From: Himantopus leucocephalus
Taxonomy: Eukaryota; Chordata; Aves; Charadriiformes; Recurvirostridae
Assembly (NCBI GenBank): GCA_003993805.1
Contig: RSEF01000003.1
Location: 85,169,595-85,233,594, forward strand
Direction: 5' to 3'
Length of the DNA stretch: 64,000 bases
How positions within the stretch are numbered: the first letter of the stretch is position 1; each line of letters opens with the position of its first letter. A model generated the notes under the pieces. It made no database searches, was not told where the DNA came from, and saw only the letters and a program-made list of their open reading frames with translations. The translations under genes were made by a program, and so were the position numbers. Shown here piece by piece: positions 12,880-24,133 of the stretch.

Positions 12880-13480
12880 CAGACCTGTGTGCGCTAATGC
12901 AATGCAGGAGAGCAATGAAGCTCTCGTCTGTCAGCCCTAAGTACGAATTTAAATTAAACCTCATTTAGCCGATCGCTCCCTTTTGATTTATTGGCGGATG
13001 CTTCTCACTGTTTGAGCCTTGTTAAATTTCTAGCAAACACTTCACTGACCAGCTGTTCCTATTAAAGCCCAAAGAGTGCCGCAGAGCGGGGTCATTGCCG
13101 CCTCAGTTTTGGCGGCTCTCATACGCGGTCCCCGCAGAGCTCTCCCGGGGAGGGAATTATACCCATCGCGCCGTGAGATGCCTGGCTAATGCCAGTGAAG
13201 CATTTTAGGTTTTACGCCTCTGTCTCTCCCCCACCCCCCACCCCAGTTCTCACATTTTGTGTACTATGAATCAACAAAACACCTCGTAAGCTTCCTGTCA
13301 ACTGATGGGGTGGGATTGTTTTCCAATTCAGGAATTTCTTCTCGTTATTAAATACTGTTTACTATGAGCCAGTCAGTCATTTTCAGGTGGGCGCAGAATG
13401 AACTTCTCAGGCCTGCAGCGCAGTCGCACGCATTAGTCATTTAGAAGTCAGACTTTGTTCCTGTACTTCCAGATCTCAGT
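12880..13480. promoter_or_regulatory. Candidate conserved non-coding element with CpGs
   Basis: A block combining homeodomain-type AT cores (AATTTAAATTAAACC near 12948), a cluster of CpGs (13080-13180) and low repeat content. It looks unlike its surroundings and like developmental enhancers in vertebrate gene deserts. A pyrimidine-rich tract followed by CAG near 13245 and CTCGTAAG near 13285 would also fit a 39-nt exon. Conservation is inferred, not measured. Confidence 0.3.
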
Positions 13481-15233
13481 GAAGAAACTACAAGGTACTA
13501 GTGTTTTACATGCAAAAGATGATAGCTTTTAGCATCCAAGCACATCTCATACATACAGTAAAGGTGCCAGAGTTTTGAATTCTCCTTATTTATCACAGTA
13601 ATGCTATTTTACATTTAGATTGTGTCTCCCTACTGAAGAGTAGCAGGGTAGCTCGCAAACAACATACGCACTTTAATAATACATCATGGAAACACAGCTT
13701 CCTCCGGAGTGGAGAGAAAAAACAAGGAAAGCGCAGTGCGTAGCATGGTGAGGGCATGGAAAGAAACTTCGCTCAAAGCAGAGAGAGAAATCATGATGCT
13801 TATACAACACCGTTAGAACTATACTGCTGTGGAGAGCAAAAAGACCCCTGATTTTTAAAGTTTTCATCAGAAAACCAATACATGGTGAGCTCTGTGGAAC
13901 TGAATTTATCGAGCTCTCAGGATCATGAGTGAGGTCAGCCTTGCCAGGAATTGATGCAGTTTGTAAGGAAACCAAACTTGAGGTGTCAGAGCACTGTTAT
14001 ATTTCTCTGATCTCTTGCCTGGCTTTATTGTTTATTCATACGGCACTATACAGCTGTGCCTGGGGCAGGAAAGGCACTGCTTCTACCCCCAAAAGTAACA
14101 ATTTGATCTAAAACTGAGAAGGTTTAAGGGCCTGTGAGAACCCTGATTCACACTCCAGGTGTGGTGTTAGCAACTAAACCTATCTGTTTCTTTAAAAGTG
14201 TGTGTTGTATTGGTGTTAGGAAGGAGCTTCACCCTTCCTTCCCTATTGAATTGAGTGTGTCATGCAGGTAATGCTCCAGTGCTGACTCTGGGCCAGGACT
14301 TTTGGGAAGCCAAGTGGACGACTGCCATTCAGTGTTGAGAACAACGAAAAAGCTGTTCCTGACTCACACTTGGAAGGGTCCTTCCACCAAGGGAGGTGAG
14401 ACTGTTCTGCTCTTCATTCAGCTGACTCCTCTTACCAATTCGTCTTGAGTGAGATATTGGAAGATTTTGTTGAGTCCATATTAAAACCAGGGCGTTTCCT
14501 AGAATACGCTTTCTGCTCTTACAAATGCTAGATGCGTTGAAAGAGTAGCTGGGAAAGCTTTGCCTTTCCTTTTACATGTTGATTGAAAAATTAACTGGAA
14601 TGAATTCTTGCAACTCTGTCCCAAAAATATGTATGCAAACATTAAAATGGCAGACAGGAATACATTATTTAAAATTTAGACTCAAAAGATTTAAGAGCAT
14701 GGCAGAAAATCCTACGTGACGTAGGGAAGATGTCATCCCCCTCTACCCTGTCAGCCATAGTTAGAGTTTGCTAGCTCCCATTTAAACTCTTTGCAGATCC
14801 GGACTTGTCATCCTCTTTTTAATTCTAGGCAAGTAGCAAATTGGCTTAAAAATGTAGAAGCTGTCCTGATATGTATGCATGCTTGCTCCTGCCTTCAGCT
14901 TTCAAGCATCTGAAGGCATTCATTAGATTAGTTATCGTGTTAATAAGTAGATTTAAGAAATGCAGCATGTTCTCAGCTCTCACTTGGACAAAAACTCAAG
15001 TGATTACAGGCTCCTGTCTAGATATATCAGGGAACTGACCTCCACCCCTGACTGTAACTTTGAGCTCATTTTATCTGCCACAGAGACAGAGAGGAATTTT
15101 AGTGCCCTAGTAGCAAGCATATTGAAAGGTACTTGAGAGATTAGAGATGGCTCTGTCTGATACAGAATTCCCATGCCTGATGAAGAAAGGTGAGGGTGTT
15201 TATCAGAGAAGCTGCATTGTTTGGGGAAGGGCC
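13481..15233. other. Unannotated stretch, nothing recognised
   Basis: AT-leaning sequence without a repeat tail or convincing open frame. Confidence 0.4.
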
Positions 15234-15246
15234 GGGGGGGGGGGGN

Positions 15247-15283
<37 letters not shown>
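15234..15283. repeat. Poly-G tract of about 50 with a single N at 15246
   Basis: A homopolymer of G interrupted only by one N, so the true length is unknown. Open frames across it, giving poly-glycine or poly-proline, are artefacts. Confidence 0.97.
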
Positions 15284-15284
<1 letters not shown>

Positions 15285-15600
15285 GGAAACAGCCTTCTGG
15301 ATCCTTCTCAAGGTAGCAGAGGATTCCTGTCACTGTTATTTCATACCCCCCAGCCCATGTAATGAGCAAGGTTGGCCACACACCACGTGGAACCAGAGAG
15401 GACCGTCTGTCAGTCATGTATGAGGGGGGGGCCTTTGTGATTGTAAGGGGAGTCCTAGTTAAAAAAATCAGCCATCAGACTGAAGGAATGGTGATTTCCC
15501 TGCTTCGGTGTGGAGCCAGCCCCTCTTTGCATCCTGTTAAATCTCCTCTGCCAGAGATGACTCATCCCTGAGGTTCATAAAAATACTTCTGAAGAGCTGA

Positions 15601-15641
15601 TTTTTTTTCCCCTTTTCCTTTCTTTTTTTTTCCTTTTTTAC
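15601..15641. repeat. Polypyrimidine tract
   Basis: A T/C-only run of mixed T and C blocks of about 40 bases on the plus strand. Confidence 0.85.
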
Positions 15642-16570
15642 CTTTGAAGTGGACTCATAGTACTGCATACATATTTACAAAATAATTCCCTAAGGATATT
15701 CCAGAATCCTGCTCTTTAATTTCATCATACTTTTAGCACAAATATAAGTATCCCTGTGACACAGGGGACACCATGTCAGGAATGCAGGGGAAGAACACAC
15801 TTGCAAAACCCAGAATCATGTTTCTTATTTTCGGAAAAAAGAGAGGGATGTCATTTTCCACTGTGATATCTTGGTAGACATCAGCTTATCTAGGATGCCT
15901 GCTTATTGCCAAAGAGAGATCTGAGAGAAAGGTCTGAGGACTGATTAGTTAACCACTATCTCATGTGCACATTTTGGTATTATACCATGCAGAGAGAGGT
16001 CTGCAGTGTCACCTGATGATTTAGTCCTGGAATCCTTCCTGGCTTAAGCAAGAAGATGATTTATATAAAACCAATACCAGTTTTTCCTCATATGTAGAAA
16101 TAAAGGTGGAGGCTATTTAAAAAAAAAAAAATAATACCAAGAGGTTTATAAGACATAAAAGAGACAGAAGGTACAACATATAGCATCCTGGCAAAAATTG
16201 CTGCATATTTTATAGTGCCTGACTTAAACAATCATATTGCAGTGTGTTAGCAGGATGCTGTAGACTTTTAGACCTTTTGGGGGGAAATATGAAAGAAAAC
16301 AGAGTAGAGACATTAACAGGTAGTGACACCATTTCCCAGACCCTGTGACACAACTAGCCTGCTGGGCTGCCCTCATGTTCCACAAGCATGAGGATAAGGT
16401 TGCCACATGGCTGATTTCCTACGCAAGGCTGTGCAGTTTGGGAAAGGTACTGGGGCATCAGCTTCCTGCTAGGCCATGGCAATAGAGAAAGCAGGGTATT
16501 TCTGGTTCAGGTTTCAGCTCTGCTCCTAAGTCTTCAGCTGGGATTGAGCAATTTCTTTTTCTCTATGTCC

Positions 16571-16594
16571 NGGGGGGGGGGGGGGGGAGGGGGG
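16571..16594. repeat. Poly-G tract preceded by a single N
   Basis: One N at 16571, then 16 G, an A and further G. The N probably marks a break caused by the homopolymer. Confidence 0.95.
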
Positions 16595-18057
16595 AAAATT
16601 TGTCTAACTTGACGTGTTTGGTTTCGTTGATGGGGTTTTTTTTTCCAAAAGAAACCAACTAGAATTTTATATGATGCTGCGACTTCAGTGGAAAAAAAGA
16701 AAAGTGAACAGATAAAAGGAGCAGAGGGAAGACAGTTTGCGGTTTCGTGGTGCAATCTAACACATGCAGCTATTCAGTGCTCTGCAGATGAAGTGGTACC
16801 CCACTGACAGGCCAAGGTAGCTATACACACCTCCCAGGTGCCATCTTCTTGGGCATCTGTACATTCAAAGCCCTGTAGCCTGTCACATGGGCAGGCAGGG
16901 CAGAATACAGGAGAGGGGCCACTGCTGAAGTGTGGGGTCCTAAGATACAGCGATTGGGTGGGGAGCATCTTCCCTTTGAGTATGGGGTCTTACTAGGGCA
17001 CTCTTTCCTGGTTGCAGCCCAGCATGGTGACCACTCGCCCTGTGCACTGGGATAGTCTGTGTTGCATGTCGTGTGTATGCCAGGGAGCGGGAGACATCTG
17101 CTCCCCAAATATTTTCTGTATCATGTTATCCAGCAGGGCTGTTGCATGACAGCTGACTGTGAGTTTTGTGTGCAGGTTGAGTCACAGCAGAGTCAGCCTG
17201 CTGCAGATGGAGGTACTCAAGGAGTCCCTTAGGGTCTGGGGCTCTACCTGACAGCACAGGTGATGACCTTAACTGTTTGCTTCCCTGTGGAAGTGAACAG
17301 CAACCAGTCAAGTGGCATCTTAGGAATGAGTCATCTCTGTACCGAGCAGCATCGTTATTTTGGGAATTAACCAACAGAGCACGTGTCTGTATTTTAAAAG
17401 GCACAACAATAAAAGCTACACCAAAGAGTTTCTCACACTCCATTATAACCACATTGCACAGAGCTCAGCAGAGGTCAGGCAAACTGGGAAGTTTCTGTTT
17501 GCAGATGCCTTATTGATGTTATTCCAGTGCTACTACCATTATATCGTGCATACTCTCTATCCTTCCTAGCTGCACATTTAGAAAGTAAATAAGCTCATCA
17601 GACACATGTTCCATTTTATGAGAGCAGAGATGTGTACAAGAGCGTGAATGAATATGAATAGCCCATTTTTGGCATTACCCAAGCTTTGGAGCTGATTTGT
17701 ATGAGTCAGAAATAAGTACTGTGCTAAAAGGGCTCCCATAAAAATATGGATGGTGAAAGAAAGGGGAAAGGAGGAAACATTCTTGTCAGAAAGTGGCTGC
17801 TCCCCGACATAGCTCCTCAAGGCATGTGGCAAGTTTTCATGTGGGGCCTGGTTTGTGTGGCAACTCTTTGGGTTTGCTGACAGCTCTCCGCCCAGGGAGC
17901 CATGACGCTACTTCACATTGAACAAATGTCTTCAAAATGCAGTGAAAAATAGACTAGTCTTTGAAAGGGAAAGAAGATGAAAGAGAGTCTAAAAACCCCT
18001 CAACAACTGAAGAAAAAAAAAAAAGCCATACAGAGCTTTAATTTTGTTTCTGATTTG

Positions 18058-18098
18058 GGTTTGTTTTGTTTTGTTTTGCTTTGTTTTGTTTTGTTTTT
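18058..18098. repeat. (TTTTG)n microsatellite
   Basis: Seven to eight copies of a TTTTG unit with one C substitution (GCTTTG), so it is slightly degenerate. Confidence 0.95.
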
Positions 18099-21000
18099 CT
18101 TAGCACTTTCCCCATTTCAGACTCTCAGTCTTAAATAAGAACGTGGCTTCGAATACTGCATTTTTGCAATTAATAATGAAAATTACTAGACTAGTTAGCA
18201 TTGTATATGAGCTGGGAATGACCGTAAGCCTAATGAGGCTAGGAATGGACCTAATATTTAAGATTTTACCTGTGTCTGTTTTTTTTGGGAATGACTTAAA
18301 AAGGGACCACTTCTCCTACCACGTAGGCCACAAGCTTGCCTCATTGTTACCCAACCATGGGAAATTGTCCATGCACCAGAGCTGGTGTAAGACGGGCACC
18401 CAGAAAGCTGTCAGGTGTGCTGGCTTCTCATTCCAAACACATATGAGAAAAGGGCATTTTTTCCACTGCAGGATTTTGTGCCCCATCCTTTTTGGTAGAA
18501 GGGCTGTTAACACTATGCTGAAGCCCATAGGCATATCTCTAGCTCTGTAGATCTCAGATCCTCACCACCTCCCCCCAAAATCTAGTCAGATGGGGATATA
18601 GGCCTGTTTTTCACTAATACTTGGAGATCACTGGAGGGTGAATAAATCAAACAGTCCATTTGTGACAGATGGGAGATATTTCTCTGCTCGACAATGAATG
18701 CCATTTTGATAGCAACGTTTGGTTTGCAAGGCTGCCTCTATCTAGGTGTTAAGCCAGTCTAGACGGTGTCAGTTTATTCTGTCTGTTATATATTCAAACT
18801 GAGGTGTGGGATGCCCCAAAAAGATCTCAGAGTCAGTGTCCCATCACAGGTCATTGCCTTTGAAAGTTCACTAGTGGCCTTTCCAACGCTGTAGGAGAGT
18901 AGATCCAAGTGTGCCAAGCCAAGAGAGCCTGGAGATCCTTGCTTTTCAAGGCAGGTGTAGAACAAGAAGCAGAACAATTTTCTTTTAAAACTGTCTTTAG
19001 TAAATCACAGCCAAATGTTTCTGAAGTGGCTTAAAGAGAAGAGCACTGCCTGGACTGACCCTGTCCAAGCAGGGAGAGAAGGAAGGATTTGGATCATCTC
19101 TTTTCCCACCACTGGCTGATAATGCTTTCTACTATTGAAGATTAATACGACAAGGTTAAGAGTTTTATTTAGTAAGTCTTTACTCCTTACTTTATTTTGG
19201 TATGTTTTTCCTGGAAGATGAAACTAGAAAGCAGTGTTCCTACAGGGAATAAATATATCATAGGAATCTGAGACTAGAAAGGCTTCAGACCTGTGCTGTG
19301 GTCAGCCTTTGGGGTCCTGCTGCACAAATAAAATGAGCCTTTGAGAGAAATAGTGTGGATTCAGTGTCCAGCTGCCAGACAGAGGGGAGCTGAGAAATAA
19401 GCCTGGACCTGGCTGTGAACCCATCATACCAAAGTCCTGAGTGGGTAGGTAGACACCTCACCAGTGCTCAGTGCAGATCTGTTCTTGTTAGCGGGGGATG
19501 CCTGGTCTTGGGGACTGTGCCAGCCTCCAAGAGCACGAACAGGGAAGAAAGGGAGAATCTGTTCTCAGGTCCTGGACTGCCAAAAATGGATTTTCAGGAC
19601 CTGACTGCTAAGCTACTGCTTCATACTAAGTGGATTCAACCAGAGTCTTATAAGGGTTTAGAAAGCCCTTGCTCCATGGAGGAAAACATTCACCGTACGG
19701 GACTACAATTTCTCTTTGTGACACTGTGGTCAGAAGGGTGAATAAAAGACACAGAGCGAATTTCCTGTAGCAAACAGTGGGGATTCAGTGTACTTGTTAC
19801 AAGCCTCTGGTCCCCCTTTAAACATGGGGTTTATTTAGGAAGTAATCTATATTTTGCACAGGGGTATCTATAGTTGCTCAGGGGGAAAGCTTTATATATC
19901 TGCAGATATCTGTGTGCACATAATAAAATACCAAAACATTCCCTTTCTCCTGAAGAGAAAAGAGCCTTTGTTTGAGAAAGGTTCCCCTGCCAGACTGCCC
20001 CAGACTATGTCATGGTCCCGAGGCCACTGACAGCCCTGCCTGTTGCTGCCCACCCCCTGGGGCTCCCCCCACTGCCCTAATGCCCAGGACCCCATGTCAG
20101 CCCCCGGGGCCATCAGCCCCTGCCCCAGCAATGCTGCAGCAGGGCTGGTCTCCAGCTCCCCACAGCCCTGCCCTCTGAGCTGGGCCCATCCGTGGGTCCG
20201 TGTCCCAGACCGTGAGAACAGGCTCTTGGTAAGCAGTGAATGCATTGCAGCTGGTGGTGCATCAGGCAGCGCAGGCACAGGGTCCCCCTGCTACTTTCTG
20301 TTGGCACAGTTCTCCTGGTGGGGTGAAGTCTCCCTAGTCAGGTGAAGAAATACCTGGTTAAGTAGCAGAGGGAACGCTATCATCTGTTAAACTTTCCGCA
20401 GAAGACTTTTCTCTGAGAGTTGGTTGCTAATTTGAGACAAATTGTTAATGAAATGCAGGCATATACCCTCATCCAACTATCTCAGACCATTTTGTTCCCT
20501 TGAATTATTTGTGGCATTCACTTCCAACACCCTGGAAGGTTGTGTGCTGGGGTTTTGTGGTTTAAGCGTACTGGGCTTGAACTACCAGGGCAGCAGCATT
20601 ACTGCATCTGTTTCATCTGGAGTGTATGGTACTGAATCACTTTTGTTTTCCCCCTACAGCTTCAGCCGCTGGAAATCAGGAGGTGTAAAGAACATCATTT
20701 CTTTTCATTGTGGTTACAGAAAACCCTGGAAGTGCGACTGTGAGTACTTCTAGCTTCAGAAATCAGGAAGCAAAACAAACAAAAACCTGCAACATTTATT
20801 AATAAATTTCAATTAAGCCTCCCTGGTTCCAAGCCAAGTTACAGAATTTCTCTGGGGGGAAGCAGGAGGAAAGTGGATTTATGACTGTTGAATGTTTAAG
20901 CCTGTCAGAATTGTATTGGGCACTACAAAAAATGGATGGCTAGAAATAAATTTGGGTGTGAATAAGCTGTTTCCTCCACAGTTCTGGTTTACACTGGCAG

Positions 21001-22239
21001 GATGCACTTAACGGTTGACTGGAGAAAAAAATGTGACAGACAGGATGGTTTCTTACATGGTCCTCAGGGAATGGAAACATGAGCTCTGTTCTTCTTCCCT
21101 TTAACTCACCCTCTGGTGACTGGCAAAATAATTTAGATTCAAACTTCGGGTTTAAAGGAATTGCTGGTGGGAGGGGAAGGGTTAATTTGTTTACTTGGGG
21201 TGTTTTTCTGTTTGTTTTGTTTTACTTTTTTAAGCCCTGATGTGAATTATCCATTTTGGCAAGTGAATGGGAACAGTTGCATGTACTTGGTATTTTCTGT
21301 CACATACACTATTATTAGTAAGAAACACATTTCCTTTTGGGGTGAACGCTAAGGACAAAAATAAGGCTGTTCAGATTACCACCCCCCTTATTAACTCTGC
21401 TAAAGCAATTGTGCTGGCATTTAAGAGAACTGGCAAATGCATTTGTTCAGTGGCAAATGTGATGCATTCAACGTTCTTTTCACATGAAGAAGAAAACGGC
21501 CTTTTAAGCACAGGGAATGTAATAGCCAAGCTTTGGTAATGATTTCTAATATTTTCGAAAGAGAAAAGGGGAAAAAGATCCCATTTACTTGTTTCAGCGT
21601 GAAGGAAGGGAAATAACTCTATTATTCAAAATCTCCTCCAGAGCTTTCAGTGCTCCTTGGTGCGCATTTTCTCTCCATGTGTAGACAGATTTGCCTTCAG
21701 TGACAAATCATTTGGCTATGGCTTGGATTTTGCATCCAATATGTACAGTATGCCTTCATTCCTGGAATGAATTACCTCATAATCTAAGCACAAGGACAGG
21801 ATGTGTCTCAGTAGCACAAAGTTTTTCCACTTGTAGGGCAGGATACCTTTTCTAAGAATGAGTGGTATCATGGTGCCCAGATGCTGTTGGGCTCTCTTCT
21901 TTTGTTAACAGCGCTGTCGTCAGTCATAACAACATGCTGGGTCATCATGTTGAGTACGCCGAGCAATTCAGATCATGAAAGAAAGGCATTTGCTTCCTTT
22001 CAAGGTGTTGTGCTTACTGGTATCAGCTTTGCATTTGGCCCAGTTAGACTGATTTGAAACTGTTGAGGTATTTTCCCATTGTAGCTCACACCCTTTTCCA
22101 CTGGTACTGATTAAACCAGGTTCTTTGACTCTCCAGAAAAGATTTTTGTGCTCATCGCTCACTGCTTATCACTTGTCTCCATTTGTTGTGGAGAAAATGG
22201 GTGGTTCTAAATCTGAGTAGAAGTTTAGTGTCGCCTCTC
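18099..22239. other. Long gene-free stretch
   Basis: No transposon or RNA gene recognised. One exon-like segment is at about 20660-20740: a pyrimidine tract ending CCCCTACAG, then an open stretch, then ACTGTGAGTAC. Its translation (FSRWKSGGVKNI and following) matches nothing I recognise. A GC-rich patch at 20030-20180 is open in several frames because of composition. Confidence 0.4.
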
Positions 22240-22297
22240 AACATTGAGAGGAATGAAAGGTCCTGCACCTGGGGAAGAAGAATGCTAGGCACCAGTA
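22240..22297 (+). mobile_element. CR1 LINE scrap, internal reverse transcriptase
   Basis: The plus strand reads KVLHLGKKNARHQY up to the gap. This corresponds to the CR1 ORF2 block normally written KCKVLHLGRNNPRHQY, upstream of the region kept in most truncated CR1s. The copy is cut by the 10-N gap; no CR1 is seen on the other side. Confidence 0.85.
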
Positions 22298-22307
22298 NNN
22301 NNNNNNN
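22298..22307. other. Assembly gap, 10 N
   Basis: Ten Ns directly after a CR1 block. The sequence to the right is unrelated to CR1, so some repeat sequence may be missing. Confidence 0.98.
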
Positions 22308-22335
22308 CCATAAGTAATTAGAGCCTGTTTTTAAT

Positions 22336-22590
22336 AGCACGCTAAATTCACTGCAGTCATCAGAATTCTTGCTTAATTCTGAAAACCGCGATTGTCATCA
22401 GGAGTCAAGAAATTTCAGAGGCAAAGACTCCTGAGCAGCCGCGATGGGGCTGGCACAGGCAAGCAGAGCATTCTGAGCTTCAGAAGCAGAGGCACTTTTT
22501 TAGAAGGATGCAGAAGCATTGTTCTCATTTTCTCAACCTTGTGTTGTTGCTAAAGGACTCAGGCCTCTGTCGTCTCTGGCCACTCAGGAA
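22336..22590 (+). repeat. Diverged direct duplication, copy 1
   Basis: This segment aligns with 23863-24133 along most of its length. Shared landmarks in the same order: AATTCACxGCAG, TCAxGAGTCxAGAAxTTTCAGAG, a GCAGC...GGCA block, ATGCAGAAGCAT, TTTTCTCAACCTTGT, TTGCTAAAGGA, GGCCT and CTGTCGTCTCTG. Divergence is too high for an assembly artefact. It is either an old local duplication or two members of an undescribed dispersed repeat. Confidence 0.75.
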
Positions 22591-22765
22591 ATAACGGGAC
22601 ATGCAGAACAGAAAATTTATTATTAAAACAAATGTGTCATACAGCCTTCTTGTATCAATTCAACCAGGACCTAACAAATCGCATGCTAGATAGAGCCAGG
22701 ATCAGGGCAATTAGTTTTCTTTGGTTACTGCATTTGTGACCCAAATGTTGTTACTAAAACAGAAA

Positions 22766-22818
22766 TTGGGTCAATGAAACAGCAGAATCAGNTTGGGTCA
22801 ATGAAACAGCAGAATCAG
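22766..22818. repeat. 26-bp direct duplication around a single N at 22792
   Basis: Positions 22766-22791 and 22793-22818 are identical. Same single-N junction pattern as elsewhere in the window; most likely an unmerged contig overlap. Confidence 0.95.
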
Positions 22819-23862
22819 TCAATGGAATAATTTAATATACTGGAAAATATATGTAAATAAGGATACAAATTAAATGGTTTGTGCAGGCAACAGCATGTTT
22901 AAGAAATTAGTATCTGAAGTTTGCTCAAGGTCATGTCATCTATGCCTGTTGGTTGTTTTCTTCTCCCAGGGCCAGAAGGTGAGGAAAAGAAGCCATTTGC
23001 AAGGTTTTGCTTCAAAAGTGTTCATCTTTCATGTGAACAATAAAGAATTCAAGCACTGTCACTCAATTTCTGCTCTGGTGAGCCTGGGACATGCTATGCT
23101 GTTAACGGTAACTGGTCAAATCCAGCAAAAGTAACAATTAAGCTTTATCTAATCTCAGTCCAATCTCACAGTCAAGGCTGGGAAGACTTAGCTCCTGACA
23201 AACACGCGCTGCAACACCAAGTCCCTCCCAGGTTTCCATGCCCAGCACAGAGCCTGAAGCCAGCACGAAGCAGCGCAACCTCGCCAACCAACCAGCATAT
23301 ATCCCAGAAGCCGTGTTAAACACAAATTGGCAAACCCTTTCTCTGCCTCTATTTAGGTCCCTGCTGCTCTCTCCCTTCCCCACGGCCGAAGGTGCTGTGT
23401 GCCCAGCCGCTGTGCTCTCGGCTCCTGCAGAGGGGTGCGCACACAGGCAGGCCCTTTACAACTAATAGATGATTCTTCAAGTGAAGAAGTACTGGCAACG
23501 GTGCTTGAAAATGTCAGCAGTGGTGGCTGGAACTTCATTTGCTTCAGATAACTGTGAAGGTGCATTTAAATGTGGTTCGGATACAGCAGGACAAAAACTC
23601 ATAATCTGAACGAGGGGGAGAAATAGCATGATGCAGGGGAGACGATGAAAGACTCTGGTGTATGCAAATAAAAACCCAGAGACACAAAGTGCATCCAAAA
23701 CACACAGTCCTGCCCTGTACCTCCGCTCCCCCGTGGGGAATGGTTTGGATGTCTTTGGTCTGAAAAGCATAGATGTAGTAAGGAGCACAGAGCATTTCTA
23801 CCCTTGGTGCATCCCACTGTTTCTGCTGTCACGTCTATTCGTCTATCGTCGCCCTGAAACTG
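22819..23862. other. Stretch between the two duplication copies
   Basis: No gene or known repeat recognised in this spacer of about 1 kb. The open frames are short and overlap on both strands. Confidence 0.4.
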
Positions 23863-24133
23863 ATACCACACTGAATTCACGGCAGCAATCACAACTGTTA
23901 CCGCACTGTGAAAGCTGCATCCACCATCAAGAGTCGAGAAGTTTCAGAGACAAATGTTCCCATGCAGCAGCAATCAGCTTGGCAGAGGCAAATAAACCAT
24001 TTGGTCTGTTTCCATGCTTTTAGATTAAAGCTCCTGTTAATGAGAATGCAGAAGCATGGCTGTAATTTTCTCAACCTTGTTCTTTTGCTAAAGGAGTTGG
24101 GCCTTTCTTCTGTCGTCTCTGCTTCCCAGAGGA
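23863..24133 (+). repeat. Diverged direct duplication, copy 2
   Basis: Partner of 22336-22590, in the same orientation and about 1.5 kb away. It is somewhat longer than copy 1, so small indels exist between the copies. The similarity fades on both sides, and no target-site duplication or LTR boundary is obvious by eye. Confidence 0.75.

Larger units (their letters stand above)
15284..18057. other. Unannotated stretch, nothing recognised apart from homopolymers
   Basis: Contains the polypyrimidine tract at 15601, an A run near 16119 and the poly-G at 16572. No gene or transposon recognised. Confidence 0.4.
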
